Positions 30,999 to 40,100 of a DNA stretch of 64,000 nucleotides are shown here, piece by piece (the first letter of the stretch is position 1; each line of letters opens with the position of its first letter). The position numbers were made by a program, and so were the translations under genes. Source of the stretch: Synergistaceae bacterium (GTDB lineage Bacteria; Synergistota; Synergistia; Synergistales; Aminithiophilaceae). Where the stretch lies: the NCBI GenBank assembly GCA_016756725.1, contig JAESII010000007.1:1-64000 (forward strand), in the 5' to 3' direction. Below the pieces are notes generated by a model. That model was not told where the DNA came from. It was given only the letters and a program-made list of their open reading frames with translations, and did no database searches.

Positions 30999-32002
30999 GA
31001 CTGGGAATCCTCCTCTTCCGGCTCGAGGGACACCACTTCGGTGATCTCGGCGGCAAAGTTGCCCTTCGAAAGGCCGGGTTTGGCGAGGTATTTGACTTCC
31101 CGGCCGACGATGACGCGGATCGGGTCCTCCAGACCCTGATCGAGGCGTATGACCTGTCCCGGTTGAAGCTGCAAAATATCGGAGACGGTCAGCGCCGTCC
31201 GCCCCAGCTCCAGGGCGAGGGGCACAGGAACGTTACGGATCTTTCTTTCCAGAATGGGCCTTGCCTCAAAGCCGTCCTTGCGGCTCGTCGAGGCAAACCA
31301 GTGCTGGGAGCTGAGCTTGTCAATCATCGGTTCCATGACGAAGTAGGGGACGCAGAGATTGAGGATCCCCTCGACGCCGCCGATCTCGACCTTGAGCGTC
31401 ACCAAGAGGACCATGTCCGTCGAGGGGCAAATCTGGACGAAAAAGGGGTTGCTCTCCATACTCTCGAAACGGAAGCGGATGTCGACGACGGTGCTCCAGC
31501 TCTCCTCCATCAGCTCCAGGATCCTCATGAGGACCCTCTCGACGACGGTCTGTTCGATGTCCGTCAGATCCCTGGCCTTGGCAAGGGGCTCTCCCTTGCC
31601 GCCGAGCATGCGGTCGATGATGGTGAAGATGATCGACGGGTTCACCTCGAGCACGGCATTGCCGTTGAAGGGATACATCTCGAGCACGGCGATGACCGTC
31701 GGCTGAACGAGGGACCGGACGAACTCGTCGTAGGCCATCTGGTCGACGGAAACGACTTCGACGGAGACCATGGAGCGCACCATCGTCGACAGGGAAGTGG
31801 TCATCTGGCGGGCGAAGGCGTCATGGATCATCTGGATGGCCCGGAGCTGGTCCTTGCTGAACTTGTCGGGACGGCGAAAATCGTAGAGCTTGATCTTCTT
31901 TTCGCTGTTGGCCTTGCTGATCGACTCGGCGTCGACCTCACCGCTGGAGAGGGCGCTCAGGAGGCTGTCTATCTCCGATTGGGAAAGAACTTCCGGGACC
32001 AT
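30995..32002 (-). CDS. fliM: Flagellar motor switch protein FliM
   Basis: This 335-residue protein carries the N-terminal EIDSLLSALSS CheY-P binding peptide (LSQSEIDSLLSAL), the middle CheC-like torque domain (KFSKDQLRAIQMIHDAFARQ, MLGGKGEP) and the C-terminal FliN-like domain (LALELGRTALTVSDILQLQP). It is the C-ring core that binds FliG and CheY-P. fliM is followed by fliY with a four-base overlap. Confidence 0.96.
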   Translation of the reverse strand: MVPEVLSQSEIDSLLSALSSGEVDAESISKANSEKKIKLYDFRRPDKFSKDQLRAIQMIHDAFARQMTTSLSTMVRSMVSVEVVSVDQMAYDEFVRSLVQPTVIAVLEMYPFNGNAVLEVNPSIIFTIIDRMLGGKGEPLAKARDLTDIEQTVVERVLMRILELMEESWSTVVDIRFRFESMESNPFFVQICPSTDMVLLVTLKVEIGGVEGILNLCVPYFVMEPMIDKLSSQHWFASTSRKDGFEARPILERKIRNVPVPLALELGRTALTVSDILQLQPGQVIRLDQGLEDPIRVIVGREVKYLAKPGLSKGNFAAEITEVVSLEPEEEDSQS

Positions 32003-32020
32003 GGCAAACCTCCTTGCCCG

Positions 32021-32461
32021 CTACTGGAGCACGAATTCCGTGAAGAGCACCCGTTTGACGGGAGGCGTTCCCTTGATGGGCGGCAGGAGCGTATTGAGGC
32101 GGACCCGAAGGTCCTGGGAAAGCTCCATCAGCCCCTCGGCGCTGCGGAGCGCGCTGAACCGCCGGTCCTTGACGGTGAGAATGATCTCGTTCTTCACCCG
32201 GTCCAGCCATCCCGCGTCGGCCATGATCTCGACGGCCTTGGGAGAGATCATCTCCAGGGTCAGGGAAAAGCGGGCGATGCGGGGTTCCACGTCAGCGAGG
32301 TTGACGGTGAACTCGCCGGCAGGGAAGGTCGGACCCGGACTGTCGACGGCGCCTTCCTTCGTCTCCGAACCGAGGCGACCTCCGAGAAACAGGCCGGCAC
32401 CGATCCCCCCGACGAGAACGACGACGACGACAAGCCCGATTAGCGCGATCTTTTTGATCAT
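32021..32461 (-). CDS. fliL: FliL, stator-associated protein
   Basis: This 146-residue protein has an N-terminal membrane helix (IALIGLVVVVVLVGGIGAGL) and a periplasmic domain with FTVNLADVEPRIARFSLTLE and the C-terminal KRVLFTEFVLQ, the FliL end motif. It surrounds and stabilises the MotAB stator. GGAGG seven bases before the ATG at 32461 fixes the start two codons inside the longest frame. Confidence 0.92.
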   Translation of the reverse strand: MIKKIALIGLVVVVVLVGGIGAGLFLGGRLGSETKEGAVDSPGPTFPAGEFTVNLADVEPRIARFSLTLEMISPKAVEIMADAGWLDRVKNEIILTVKDRRFSALRSAEGLMELSQDLRVRLNTLLPPIKGTPPVKRVLFTEFVLQ

Positions 32462-32485
32462 GACCATCCCTCCGAAGGCAATCAG

Positions 32486-33214
32486 TTAACGGCGCGGATA
32501 CTGCGAGAGAACGACGAGATCGACGCGGCGGTTCAGCCGCCGGTGCTCGGCGGTGTCGTTGGGGACAAGGGGCTGGGTCGGCCCGAAGCCAACGGCCTGA
32601 AGCCGGACCGGATCGATCCCCTCCTGGGCGAGGAAGGAGGCGATCCCGGCGGCCCTCATGGCCGAAAGGCCCCAGTTGTCCCGGTACGGTCCACCCCGAA
32701 GGGGGACTCCGTCGGTATGGCCCTCGACGGAGAGAGCGTTGGGCACTTCCGCCAGGAGGAGGCCGATCTTGTGGATCAGACGCTGTCCCTCGGGCCTCAC
32801 GTCGACGGCTCCCGTCTCATAGAGGACCTGCTCCGACAGGGAGATGGTGACGCCCCGCTGGTCAACGCTCACCGAGATCTGACTTTCCAGGTTTTCCCGC
32901 CTGATGAGGGCGATGACCCGCTCCGAAATGTGGCGTACGTCCTGGGTCTGCCGGGACGACGTCCCCGCATCGCGGGCCGGCTGGCCGCCGAAGGGATTGG
33001 TCGTCTCCTCTTCGACCGCCTTGCCGCCGGGCATCACGCCCAGGGCGCCCTGAAAGGAGAGGAGGAGCTTCTCGAACTTCTGGACGTCGATGGTCGAGAA
33101 GGCGAAGAGGAAGACGAAAAAAGTCAGCAGAAGGGTCACCATGTCCCCGTAGGTGGCAAGCCAGGCCTGACCGTTCCCGCCCGAGTCGTTCTTCTTTCGT
33201 CTCCGTCCCGCCAT
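32486..33214 (-). CDS. motB: Stator protein MotB
   Basis: A 242-residue MotB with a basic cytoplasmic tip, then a single helix with the proton- or sodium-binding Asp in WLATYGDMVTLLLTFFVFLF, and a C-terminal OmpA-like peptidoglycan-binding domain (VEGHTDGVPLRGGPYRDNWG, NRRVDLVVL). The linker is Gln/Thr-rich. It anchors the stator to the cell wall. Ion specificity cannot be read with confidence. Confidence 0.95.
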   Translation of the reverse strand: MAGRRRKKNDSGGNGQAWLATYGDMVTLLLTFFVFLFAFSTIDVQKFEKLLLSFQGALGVMPGGKAVEEETTNPFGGQPARDAGTSSRQTQDVRHISERVIALIRRENLESQISVSVDQRGVTISLSEQVLYETGAVDVRPEGQRLIHKIGLLLAEVPNALSVEGHTDGVPLRGGPYRDNWGLSAMRAAGIASFLAQEGIDPVRLQAVGFGPTQPLVPNDTAEHRRLNRRVDLVVLSQYPRR

Positions 33215-33223
33215 GACCGTCGC

Positions 33224-34018
33224 CTACCCTTCTACCCCGTCGCCGCGCTTCTTCTCCTCGTCAAGAACATCCCGAAGTTGAGGCGGCAGGAAGACCTTCA
33301 GCTTCTCCTCGACGATGCGTGGGTTCTCTCCGGCCTGGATGGCCAGAACGCCTTCGACCATGAGCTCCCGGGACAGGACCTCTTCGGAGGAGCGGACCGA
33401 CAGCTTTCGCGAGATGGGAATGCAGAAGACGTTGGCCATGAAGGAACCGTAGAAGGTAGTGATCAGGGCCACGGCCATCCCCGGGCCGAGGGCATCGGGG
33501 TCACTCAGGTTGCGGAGCATCTGGATCAGGCCGATGAGCGTACCCAACATGCCAAAAGCCGGAGCCAGTTCGGCCATGGTGTCGAACATCTGCTTGCTCG
33601 CACTGTGGCGTTCCTCGAGGAGGCCGATCTCCGTATCGAGAATGCCCTTGACCAGTTCCGGGTCCGTTCCGTCGACGACGAGCTGGATCGACTTGCGCAG
33701 AAACTCGTCGTCCAGTTCACTCGTGTCGTCCTCCAGAGCCAGAAGGCCTTCGCGGCGGGCCTTCTCGGCGAAACTGACCAGGGTCTGGACGAGACCGATC
33801 AGGTCGGGGCTCTCGTTGATGAAGGCCCGCTTCAGAACCCGCCCCACCCCCCGGATCCGCTCCATCGGGTTGGACATGATGGTGGCCCCGAAGGTGCCGC
33901 CTACTGTGACCAGCAGGGATGGGAAGTTGATGAAGGCTCCCGGTTCACCGCCGACGACGATGCCGCCGATGACGAGAATGAGGGCCAGAAGAAGGCCTAT
34001 GAGAGAGGCTAGATCCAC
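33224..34018 (-). CDS. motA: Stator protein MotA
   Basis: A 264-residue MotA with four membrane helices (LIGLLLALILVIGGIVVGGE at the N-terminus; MFDTMAELAPAFGMLGTLIG and MAVALITTFYGSFMANVFCI near the end of the transmembrane part). The cytoplasmic loop carries Arg/Glu-rich torque residues (RGVGRVLKRAF; LSVRSSEEVLSREL). It is the conducting partner of MotB, 9 bp upstream of it. Confidence 0.95.
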   Translation of the reverse strand: MDLASLIGLLLALILVIGGIVVGGEPGAFINFPSLLVTVGGTFGATIMSNPMERIRGVGRVLKRAFINESPDLIGLVQTLVSFAEKARREGLLALEDDTSELDDEFLRKSIQLVVDGTDPELVKGILDTEIGLLEERHSASKQMFDTMAELAPAFGMLGTLIGLIQMLRNLSDPDALGPGMAVALITTFYGSFMANVFCIPISRKLSVRSSEEVLSRELMVEGVLAIQAGENPRIVEEKLKVFLPPQLRDVLDEEKKRGDGVEG

Positions 34019-34064
34019 GCAGGCACCGTCCTTTCGACAACAGCGGAAACGTCAGCGGCCGCCG

Positions 34065-34268
34065 TCACTCTTCTTTCGTCAGTGGCCCCTGATGGAGAGC
34101 CCTCTTGTAGGCGACGACGCGGGCGAGAACGTCCTGGGCGGTCTCGCGGACGACGTAGCGCCTCCCGTTGACGAGAAAGATCACCGTATCGGGCCGGGAT
34201 TCGACGGTCTCGATCAGATCGGCGTTGAGGATGAAAGTCTCCCCGTTGAGCCGCGTCACTTCAATCAT
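34065..34268 (-). CDS. flbD: FlbD family protein
   Basis: A 67-residue protein with the FlbD pattern MIEVTRLNGETFILNADLIE, TVESRPDTVIFLVNGRRYVV and ETAQDVLARVVAYK. The small beta-rich family is found between flgE and motA in many Gram-positive and Synergistota-type operons; its function is poorly defined. A GC hairpin (CCCTCCCC with GGGGAGGG) without a U-tract separates it from flgE. Confidence 0.9.
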   Translation of the reverse strand: MIEVTRLNGETFILNADLIETVESRPDTVIFLVNGRRYVVRETAQDVLARVVAYKRALHQGPLTKEE

Positions 34269-34324
34269 CCCCCACGCCCCTCTTCCCGGGGAGGGTCTCC
34301 CCTCCCCATTCTATCTCATGAGAC

Positions 34325-36184
34325 CTAGCGCTTCATGTTGATCAGTTCCTGGAGCACGTCATCGCTGGTGGTGATCACCCGGGCATTGGCCTGGAAGCCG
34401 CGCTGGGCGATGATGAGGCGGACGAACTCCTCCGAAAGATCGACGTTGGCCATCTCCAGGTTGCCACCGGCGATCTTGCCGGCGCCGCCCTCGGTGGGCG
34501 AGACGATCTGGGCCAGCCCCGAGTTGGCCGAGGCCTCGAAGACGGTGTCTCCCGCCTTGAGAAGCCCCTGGGGGTTGGCGAAAAGGGCCAGGGCCACCCG
34601 GGAGAGAGCCTGAGTCTGGCCGTTGCTGTAGATGCCGTAGATCACGCCGTCGGCGCCGACGGAATAATCCTCCAGGACGCCCATGCCGAAGCCGTCCTGG
34701 TAGAAGGCCTTCGTCGTGAAGGGCTCGCCGAACTGGGTCACGCCCTCGATGGGCTCGTTGCCGAAGGAAGTCCCGGCGAAATCAAGGGTGATCACGGCAT
34801 CGGTGGCGCCAAGGGAAGCGAAGTTCAGCCCCAGATCGGCCGTGTCGGGCCCCAGAAGCTTGCCGTCGCCGCTGAAATCGATGACGCCCGTATTGTTCGT
34901 CAGCGCGATGCCCGGTTCCTCGGGCAGCCAGGCCCGCCAGCGCCACTGGTTGTTGTCGATCTTTTCCCAGCTCACTTCCAGCGTGTGGGCGTTGCCGATG
35001 CTGTCGTAGACGTCGAGCTTCGTCGTGTGGACCGAAGAGATGGTCTGGCGGAGGGAGACGACGTCGGTGTCGACGTCCTTCAGGGTCATGCTCAGACCGC
35101 TGGCGGCGTAGTCGACGTCAAAGGTTACCCCCCCGATGGTGATTGACGGTGCGGGATCGACCTGGGCGAAAGTCCCGTCGGCGTTCATGGCCAGCTCCAA
35201 GATCTCCCGATTTCCCGCCCCGTCCCAGAGGACGAGCTCCCTGTTGCCGTTGGGCAGATCGTTATACTCGGCCAGATACTGCACGGCCGGGTCGCCATGA
35301 GTGAAGTGGGTGAAGTTCATGTACGGGGCGAGCTCGATCATCTTCGTCTCCGTGCCGTTGTCGACGGTCAGCCGTCCCGTGAGGGGATCGTAGGTGGCTC
35401 CGGTAAAATCGCCGGCCCCGGTGACGGTGAATTCGGGCAGGCCCGATTCTGCGTTGATGCCTGACAAGGCCAGAGTCACTTCGTTCGTCCCGTCGGTGAG
35501 GGTCATGAAATCCGCTGCCGTGTCCCCGGCCTGGACCTCGAGGGAGTAGGCCGTCACGTCCGTCCCGTCGCTCATGGAGAAGTTGATCGCCACGTCGTTG
35601 GTGAGTACGCCCATGGGCAGGTAGGTGGGGGCGCGGCTGTCGAGGTTGCAGCGGAAGCCGGCGATGGTCGTCTCCCGGGGCTCAAGCTTGCGGCCCACGG
35701 GGATGTTGATGTTCTCCAGCGTCGAGGCCTGGACATAGCGGGTCGGGTCGTTGGGGTCTAGGGACATCTCGAAGCCCTGGAGCATGAAGCCCGTGCCGGC
35801 CTGGACGAGGTTGCCCGAGCCGTCGAGAGTGAAGGCGCCGGCGCGGCTGTAGACCTGCTTGCCCTGGTTGGAGAGGACGTAGTAGCCGTCACCCTGGATG
35901 GCCATGTCGTTGCGGTTGCCCGTGTAGTCCAGGTTGCCCTGGCTGTGGATGGTCTCGATGGCGCCGACGCGCGTCCCCAGCCCGACCTGCATGGGATTGA
36001 TGCCGCCGAGCTGGTCCTGCGGGGCCGAGGCTCCGCGGGAGGTCTGGTAGAGAAGATCCTGGAAAAGCACTGTCGATTTCTTGAAGCCCACTGTGTTGAC
36101 GTTGGCGATGTTGTTGCCCACCACGTCGAGATAGGTCTGATGTCCGCGAACGCCGGAGACTCCGGCCATCAGGGAACGAAGCAT
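34325..36184 (-). CDS. flgE: Flagellar hook protein FlgE
   Basis: This 619-residue protein starts with the rod/hook family N-terminus MLRSLMAGVSGVRGHQTYLD, then VVGNNIANVNTVGFKKS, and ends with the matching C-terminal helix ANVDLSEEFVRLIIAQRGFQ and ANARVITTSDDVLQELINM. The middle (about residues 150-480) is a long, surface-exposed variable domain, so it is larger than the Salmonella hook protein (about 400). It is exported through the FlhAB gate. A hairpin lies just before its ribosome site. Confidence 0.93.
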   Translation of the reverse strand: MLRSLMAGVSGVRGHQTYLDVVGNNIANVNTVGFKKSTVLFQDLLYQTSRGASAPQDQLGGINPMQVGLGTRVGAIETIHSQGNLDYTGNRNDMAIQGDGYYVLSNQGKQVYSRAGAFTLDGSGNLVQAGTGFMLQGFEMSLDPNDPTRYVQASTLENINIPVGRKLEPRETTIAGFRCNLDSRAPTYLPMGVLTNDVAINFSMSDGTDVTAYSLEVQAGDTAADFMTLTDGTNEVTLALSGINAESGLPEFTVTGAGDFTGATYDPLTGRLTVDNGTETKMIELAPYMNFTHFTHGDPAVQYLAEYNDLPNGNRELVLWDGAGNREILELAMNADGTFAQVDPAPSITIGGVTFDVDYAASGLSMTLKDVDTDVVSLRQTISSVHTTKLDVYDSIGNAHTLEVSWEKIDNNQWRWRAWLPEEPGIALTNNTGVIDFSGDGKLLGPDTADLGLNFASLGATDAVITLDFAGTSFGNEPIEGVTQFGEPFTTKAFYQDGFGMGVLEDYSVGADGVIYGIYSNGQTQALSRVALALFANPQGLLKAGDTVFEASANSGLAQIVSPTEGGAGKIAGGNLEMANVDLSEEFVRLIIAQRGFQANARVITTSDDVLQELINMKR

Positions 36185-36201
36185 GGTACGCGACCCCCTT
36201 G

Positions 36202-36219
36202 ATCTCGTTTCATCGAGAT
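36202..36219 (-). promoter_or_regulatory. Hairpin directly upstream of the flgE ribosome site
   Basis: ATCTCG (36202-36207) pairs with CGAGAT (36214-36219), and on the minus strand it is followed within 2 bases by AAGGGGG, the flgE Shine-Dalgarno. The stem could shield or present the ribosome site. The 116-bp gap between flgD and flgE holds nothing else I recognise, apart from a CCGCC/GGCGG hairpin. Confidence 0.35.
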
Positions 36220-36300
36220 GAGTTGTGAGTGCAATCCCTTGCGATCGTGAGGGCGCCGCCTTCCCTGGCGGACGCTGGAATCGTCACGTCTGACTTCAGG

Positions 36301-36702
36301 TTAGCCGAGGACGGAAAGGACCTGCTCCAGCAGGAGGAAACCTTCGGTCGTCTCGAGAACGACCTTGCCCTCCTCGAAGTGGACGGCCTTGACGGTGGCG
36401 GCCTTCTCGACGCCCGTCTCGTCGTAGGAGACCACGTCCTTCCCGATGAGCCCGACGGCACCGATCATCTGGAACTGCTGGAGGTTGTCGATGCCGCTGC
36501 TGATGTTGGTCATCTGCTCCAGAGAACTGAACTGGGCCATCTGGGCGATGAACTCCTCGTTCGTCAAGGGCTCCAGGGGATCCTGATGGGTCATCTGAGT
36601 GATGAGGAGCTTGAGGAAATCGTCCTTGCCGAGTTCTTTCTTGATTTCGCGGGTCGTCTCTGTCGAAGTTCCGGACGAGGCCGCAGAAACGGACGTTACC
36701 AT
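36301..36702 (-). CDS. flgD: Hook-cap protein FlgD
   Basis: A 133-residue FlgD with the N-terminal core (LGKDDFLKLLITQMTHQDPL, TNEEFIAQMAQFSSLEQMTN) and a short C-terminal part. Many FlgD proteins carry an extra 80-90 residue Fn3-like domain; here it is missing, as in Bacillus FlgD (YlxG). It caps the growing hook and is followed by flgE. Its N-terminus starts 24 bp after the fliK stop. Confidence 0.9.
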   Translation of the reverse strand: MVTSVSAASSGTSTETTREIKKELGKDDFLKLLITQMTHQDPLEPLTNEEFIAQMAQFSSLEQMTNISSGIDNLQQFQMIGAVGLIGKDVVSYDETGVEKAATVKAVHFEEGKVVLETTEGFLLLEQVLSVLG

Positions 36703-36726
36703 GAGGCGTCCCTCCTTATCGGGGAA

Positions 36727-38352
36727 TCAGGCCATCCAGTTCAGGAGACCCTGTTCGAGGTCGATGGCGAATTCGAGCGTTTCCTCGTCGTCGAGAAGCC
36801 CCTTGCGGGGGTCCTTTCTCTCGGCCCAGGCCCAGCGCGGCCCCTCGCCACCACTTCGGACATCGACAGAAAGCCCCTGAAGGGCGATGCCCGCCTGCTG
36901 AAGGGCCGTGCGAAGCTGGTCGATCTGGCCCTGGACAAGTTGCCGAAGGCCTTCGTTGTCGACCCGGAGGGTGGCCTCGATGCCCTGGCCTCCCTGGCGG
37001 AAGTGGATCTCCACCCGTCCGAGGGCAGGCGGTTCGACGACGACATCGGCCCGGTTCCTTCCCAGACGGATCGTGGCCGACGCCGCTCCGGAAAGCCCTT
37101 CGGCCAGGGGGAAGGTGGTCGTGAAACGGCGGGGAAAGTCCTGAGTCAGGGCGGTAGCGGCTCCGTTGCGCTGACCCTCCGTCGACGGGAGGAGCTCCGA
37201 GAAGGGCTGGGGCTGGACCTTTTCCGACCGGCTCTGGCCTTCGTCCGAGGCGGCTCGGGAAGGCCCTTCTTTGATTGCAGCCCTACGGTTCTCTTCAGGG
37301 GTGATGCCGTCGTTTTCTTCGGCGGATTTCACCGGTGGCGAGGCACCGGTGGCTCCTTCGTCGCCGGCGACGTCACCCTCGGCTTTCTCCTGCCCCATCG
37401 GCGCCATGGCGGGCTTCCTGTCGCCGCCGTCGGCGTCGCTTTCACCGTCACCACCCTCACGGGACAGGCCTGAGGAGAGGATCGCGCCCTCAGCGGCTCC
37501 GGGTTTCCCCGAAAGGAACGAAGGCGCGTCTTCACCGGTGCCGTCCTTGCGAGGCGCCTCATCTCGCGGAAGGACGGAGGCCCTGTCCGGCCCGCCCTCT
37601 TCTTCGGTCAAGGTCATCGCCTCGGCAGGCCGATCCGGTGAGGGCGAGGGAAGGACCGATCTCTCGGGCTGGGGGGGCTTGGTAGGATCGCCTGCCGCCT
37701 CAGGAGCCTCCGGGCTGGCTTCGGCCGCTTTGGGGCTCCCTTCTTCAGGGAGATCTCCCTCATCGGCGACGGACAAAGCCGAGGGGGTGACCGTTTCTTG
37801 CCTGGTAGCAGGGACGGGGAGATCGTCCTGGCCCTTTTCCGCGCCGTCGGCCTGAGGGAGAGCATTGCCCGGGGTCTTTCTCACGCCGTCGGGGGATTTT
37901 TCGCCGACAGCGGGAAGTAGCGCTTCCGCGCCCTCGGGAAGCTCCGAGGGAATTAACCCCTCCGGGGTCGCTCCCTCTTCGACGGAAGGGGAAAGCGAAA
38001 AGGGATCAACGGAAAGGTCGGGGTCAGCTTCCTCCGTCGCCGACAGCCCGGCCCCACCCTCCTCGGACGAGGTTTCGACCGGCTCCGGCGAGGACCCAGG
38101 AAGAAAGAGAAGGGAGAAGAAAACTCCCTTCGCCTCTTCCGGTGATGGCTCCGTCGATGAGGACTCTTCCTTGGAGGCCTTTAGGGCTGTGGCGAGGTCG
38201 CCGACGAGACAGTCCTTCTTCGGCCTTTCCATGCAGGAACGGACGAGATCGGCAAATCCCTCCGCCTTGGAGGATTTAGCCCGTCCCGCCTTGACCGCAA
38301 CTAATTCGCCATCGGCGATGATGGGTGTCAACGCTGTCGTGATCATGGTCAC
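36727..38352 (-). CDS. fliK: Hook-length control protein FliK
   Basis: A 541-residue protein with low complexity in the middle (Pro, Glu, Ser, Gly, Ala) and a conserved C-terminal Flg_hook domain: AATALTQDFPRRFTTTFPLA, then RNRADVVVEPPALGRVEIHF and the DNEGLRQLVQGQIDQLRTAL helix. The export-switch domain at the end is what reads FlhB. The disordered region sets ruler length and is predicted to vary fast. Its start overlaps the MotE-like stop by four bases. Confidence 0.92.
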   Translation of the reverse strand: MTMITTALTPIIADGELVAVKAGRAKSSKAEGFADLVRSCMERPKKDCLVGDLATALKASKEESSSTEPSPEEAKGVFFSLLFLPGSSPEPVETSSEEGGAGLSATEEADPDLSVDPFSLSPSVEEGATPEGLIPSELPEGAEALLPAVGEKSPDGVRKTPGNALPQADGAEKGQDDLPVPATRQETVTPSALSVADEGDLPEEGSPKAAEASPEAPEAAGDPTKPPQPERSVLPSPSPDRPAEAMTLTEEEGGPDRASVLPRDEAPRKDGTGEDAPSFLSGKPGAAEGAILSSGLSREGGDGESDADGGDRKPAMAPMGQEKAEGDVAGDEGATGASPPVKSAEENDGITPEENRRAAIKEGPSRAASDEGQSRSEKVQPQPFSELLPSTEGQRNGAATALTQDFPRRFTTTFPLAEGLSGAASATIRLGRNRADVVVEPPALGRVEIHFRQGGQGIEATLRVDNEGLRQLVQGQIDQLRTALQQAGIALQGLSVDVRSGGEGPRWAWAERKDPRKGLLDDEETLEFAIDLEQGLLNWMA

Positions 38353-39017
38353 CTCGTGGAATTACGCGAAGCCAGCTGTTCCGTCAGCCTGGCAGCTCGA
38401 GAAGCCTCCATGCTCCCGAGTATTTCGGCGGACTTGTCCTGAGGCAGTCCCTCCAGGAGGGACACCGCCAGCTTCTCGTCCAATTCCTCGAGAATCTTGG
38501 CCGCCTTGCGCGAGGACATCTCCTGAAAAATCATGCCAATCGATTGGACGACCTCCTCTGTTGATATTTCGGGCTTTTGAGCCTCGACCTTGAGGCTTTG
38601 GGCCAAAATTTCCTCGCGGTAGGCCAAACTTTCCGCCTTCTCCGCAAGGTCGGCCGATAGCTCCAGAAGAAGGCGCTGACTCTCGGCCACGTCGAGGCGC
38701 TGCTCCCGAAGGAGCCCTTCTCTCTCTTCCAGCTCGGCAAGGCGACGCTCTTCTGCCGTCAGGGGAAGGTCTTGGCTCAGGCCGAGCCTCTCGCCGAGAC
38801 GGGGGCCGATGACGGGCACAGACCAGACGACTTGACGGAGAGGAGCCCTCAAGTCGGCGGCGCCGCTGAGCTGTATGCCCATAGCGGCGCCGACGAGGAG
38901 CAGAAGGGACAGGAGAAAGCAGCCACAGCCTTTCTTCTTTTTCTTCCGGGCCGGTCTGGCGGGCCGGCTTTCCCGCTCTTCTTCCTGAGGCTCCAGATTC
39001 AGACGCTCTTCCGCCAT
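38349..39017 (-). CDS. MotE-like chaperone with MgtE N-terminal-like domain
   Basis: A 222-residue protein with a Lys-rich start, one membrane helix (GCFLLSLLLLVGAAMGIQL), a periplasmic coiled coil (ERRLAELEEREGLLREQRLD) and a C-terminal MgtE_N-like domain (AAKILEELDEKLAVSLLEGL, AEILGSMEASRAARL). In related operons this protein (MotE, YlxF) supports stator or FliG/FliF function. It lies between the lytic transglycosylase and fliK with abutting or overlapping codons. Confidence 0.8.
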   Translation of the reverse strand: MAEERLNLEPQEEERESRPARPARKKKKKGCGCFLLSLLLLVGAAMGIQLSGAADLRAPLRQVVWSVPVIGPRLGERLGLSQDLPLTAEERRLAELEEREGLLREQRLDVAESQRLLLELSADLAEKAESLAYREEILAQSLKVEAQKPEISTEEVVQSIGMIFQEMSSRKAAKILEELDEKLAVSLLEGLPQDKSAEILGSMEASRAARLTEQLASRNSTR

Positions 39018-39617
39018 TTAGCCATCACTTCCTTCCGATCGGTAACGGGCGAGGACCTTTCTGACGTAATCGCGGGTCTCCTTGAAGGGGGGAATGCCGC
39101 CGTAGGCGTCGACCCTTCCGGGGCCTGCGTTGTAGGCGGCGAGGGCCTTTTCGAGATCGCCGTCGTAACGGTCGATGAGGCTCGACAGGTAGCGGATGCC
39201 CCCGTCGAGGTTCTGTTCGGGATCGTAGGCATCGTCGACACCGAGCATCCTCGCCGTCTGGGGCATGAGCTGCATGAGCCCCATGGCCCCTTTCGGGGAG
39301 AGGGCCTGGGGGTTTCCCGCCGATTCGACGGCGATGACGGCGCTGACCAGGGACTCATCGACGCCGTAGCGCCGGGAAAGACGGGTGCGGACGCTTTCGA
39401 CGTCGCCTTTTGCGGCAACTTTTTCCCTCTCTCCCTGCCCCTCGCCTTCACGGACAGGGCCGGGGGGCGACGCTTCCGGCCTGACCTCCTCCTCGGCAAG
39501 GATCTCTCTGAAGCGCGAATTCTGGCGAGGCGGCGTTGCCTGGGTGGGGCCGAAGCGGGACTGGATCTCCTCAAGACGGCGGTAGACTCGGGCGAGGCTT
39601 TCCAGGGAATCTCTCAT
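39018..39617 (-). CDS. Flagellar lytic transglycosylase (SLT domain)
   Basis: A 199-residue protein with an N-terminal helical segment (about 80 residues, Pro/Arg-rich linker, no signal peptide visible), then an SLT domain: [20 protein letters not shown] with catalytic Glu, [20 protein letters not shown] and [17 protein letters not shown]. It probably opens peptidoglycan for rod growth. Bacillus has no such gene here. It is encoded between fliJ and the MotE-like gene; its start overlaps fliJ by four bases. Confidence 0.88.
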   Translation of the reverse strand: MRDSLESLARVYRRLEEIQSRFGPTQATPPRQNSRFREILAEEEVRPEASPPGPVREGEGQGEREKVAAKGDVESVRTRLSRRYGVDESLVSAVIAVESAGNPQALSPKGAMGLMQLMPQTARMLGVDDAYDPEQNLDGGIRYLSSLIDRYDGDLEKALAAYNAGPGRVDAYGGIPPFKETRDYVRKVLARYRSEGSDG

Positions 39618-40075
39618 GATCCGTCCTCCCTCTCTCGGGACAAGGCGAAACGGCTGGCCGTGAGATCGTCAAGCTGGTCCTGTTCCCTCTTGAGGCAGTG
39701 AAACCGCCAGGCGTCCCGGATGCCGTCGAGTGCCGTCGAGAAGGTCTGGACCTCCCGGTGCTTGTGGAGCAGACGATCCCGCGCGTCGTCAACGTCCTCC
39801 GCGGCATAGCAGAGCCTCTGCCGCCCTTCATCCAGAGCCCGGCCGAGGCGATCGAGGGCCTCGCGGCGAAGCCAGAGCTCGTTGATGGTCTGGCTCCGAT
39901 CGGCATCACGGCAGAAGTCATTCAGGGCGACCTCCTTCTGCGCGCTCAGCTCATCGAGGAGGCGTTCCAGCTCGGCCTTTTCCTGCTCTTTTGAACTCAG
40001 CTCCTCCTGAAGCATGGTCTGTTCCCGTTCCTTCGTCTGCAGGAGCCGCTTGAAGCGATGGATGCGGTCGATCAA
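39614..40075 (-). CDS. fliJ: Flagellar export chaperone FliJ
   Basis: A 153-residue all-helical, charged protein with a long antiparallel coiled coil ([38 protein letters not shown]). FliJ sits in the central hole of the FliI hexamer. Homology is weak, as usual for FliJ; position after fliI and the coiled-coil length support it. Confidence 0.85.
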   Translation of the reverse strand: MIDRIHRFKRLLQTKEREQTMLQEELSSKEQEKAELERLLDELSAQKEVALNDFCRDADRSQTINELWLRREALDRLGRALDEGRQRLCYAAEDVDDARDRLLHKHREVQTFSTALDGIRDAWRFHCLKREQDQLDDLTASRFALSREREDGS

Positions 40076-40100
40076 CGGTTCGAGCCCCCCTTAAGAGCCT

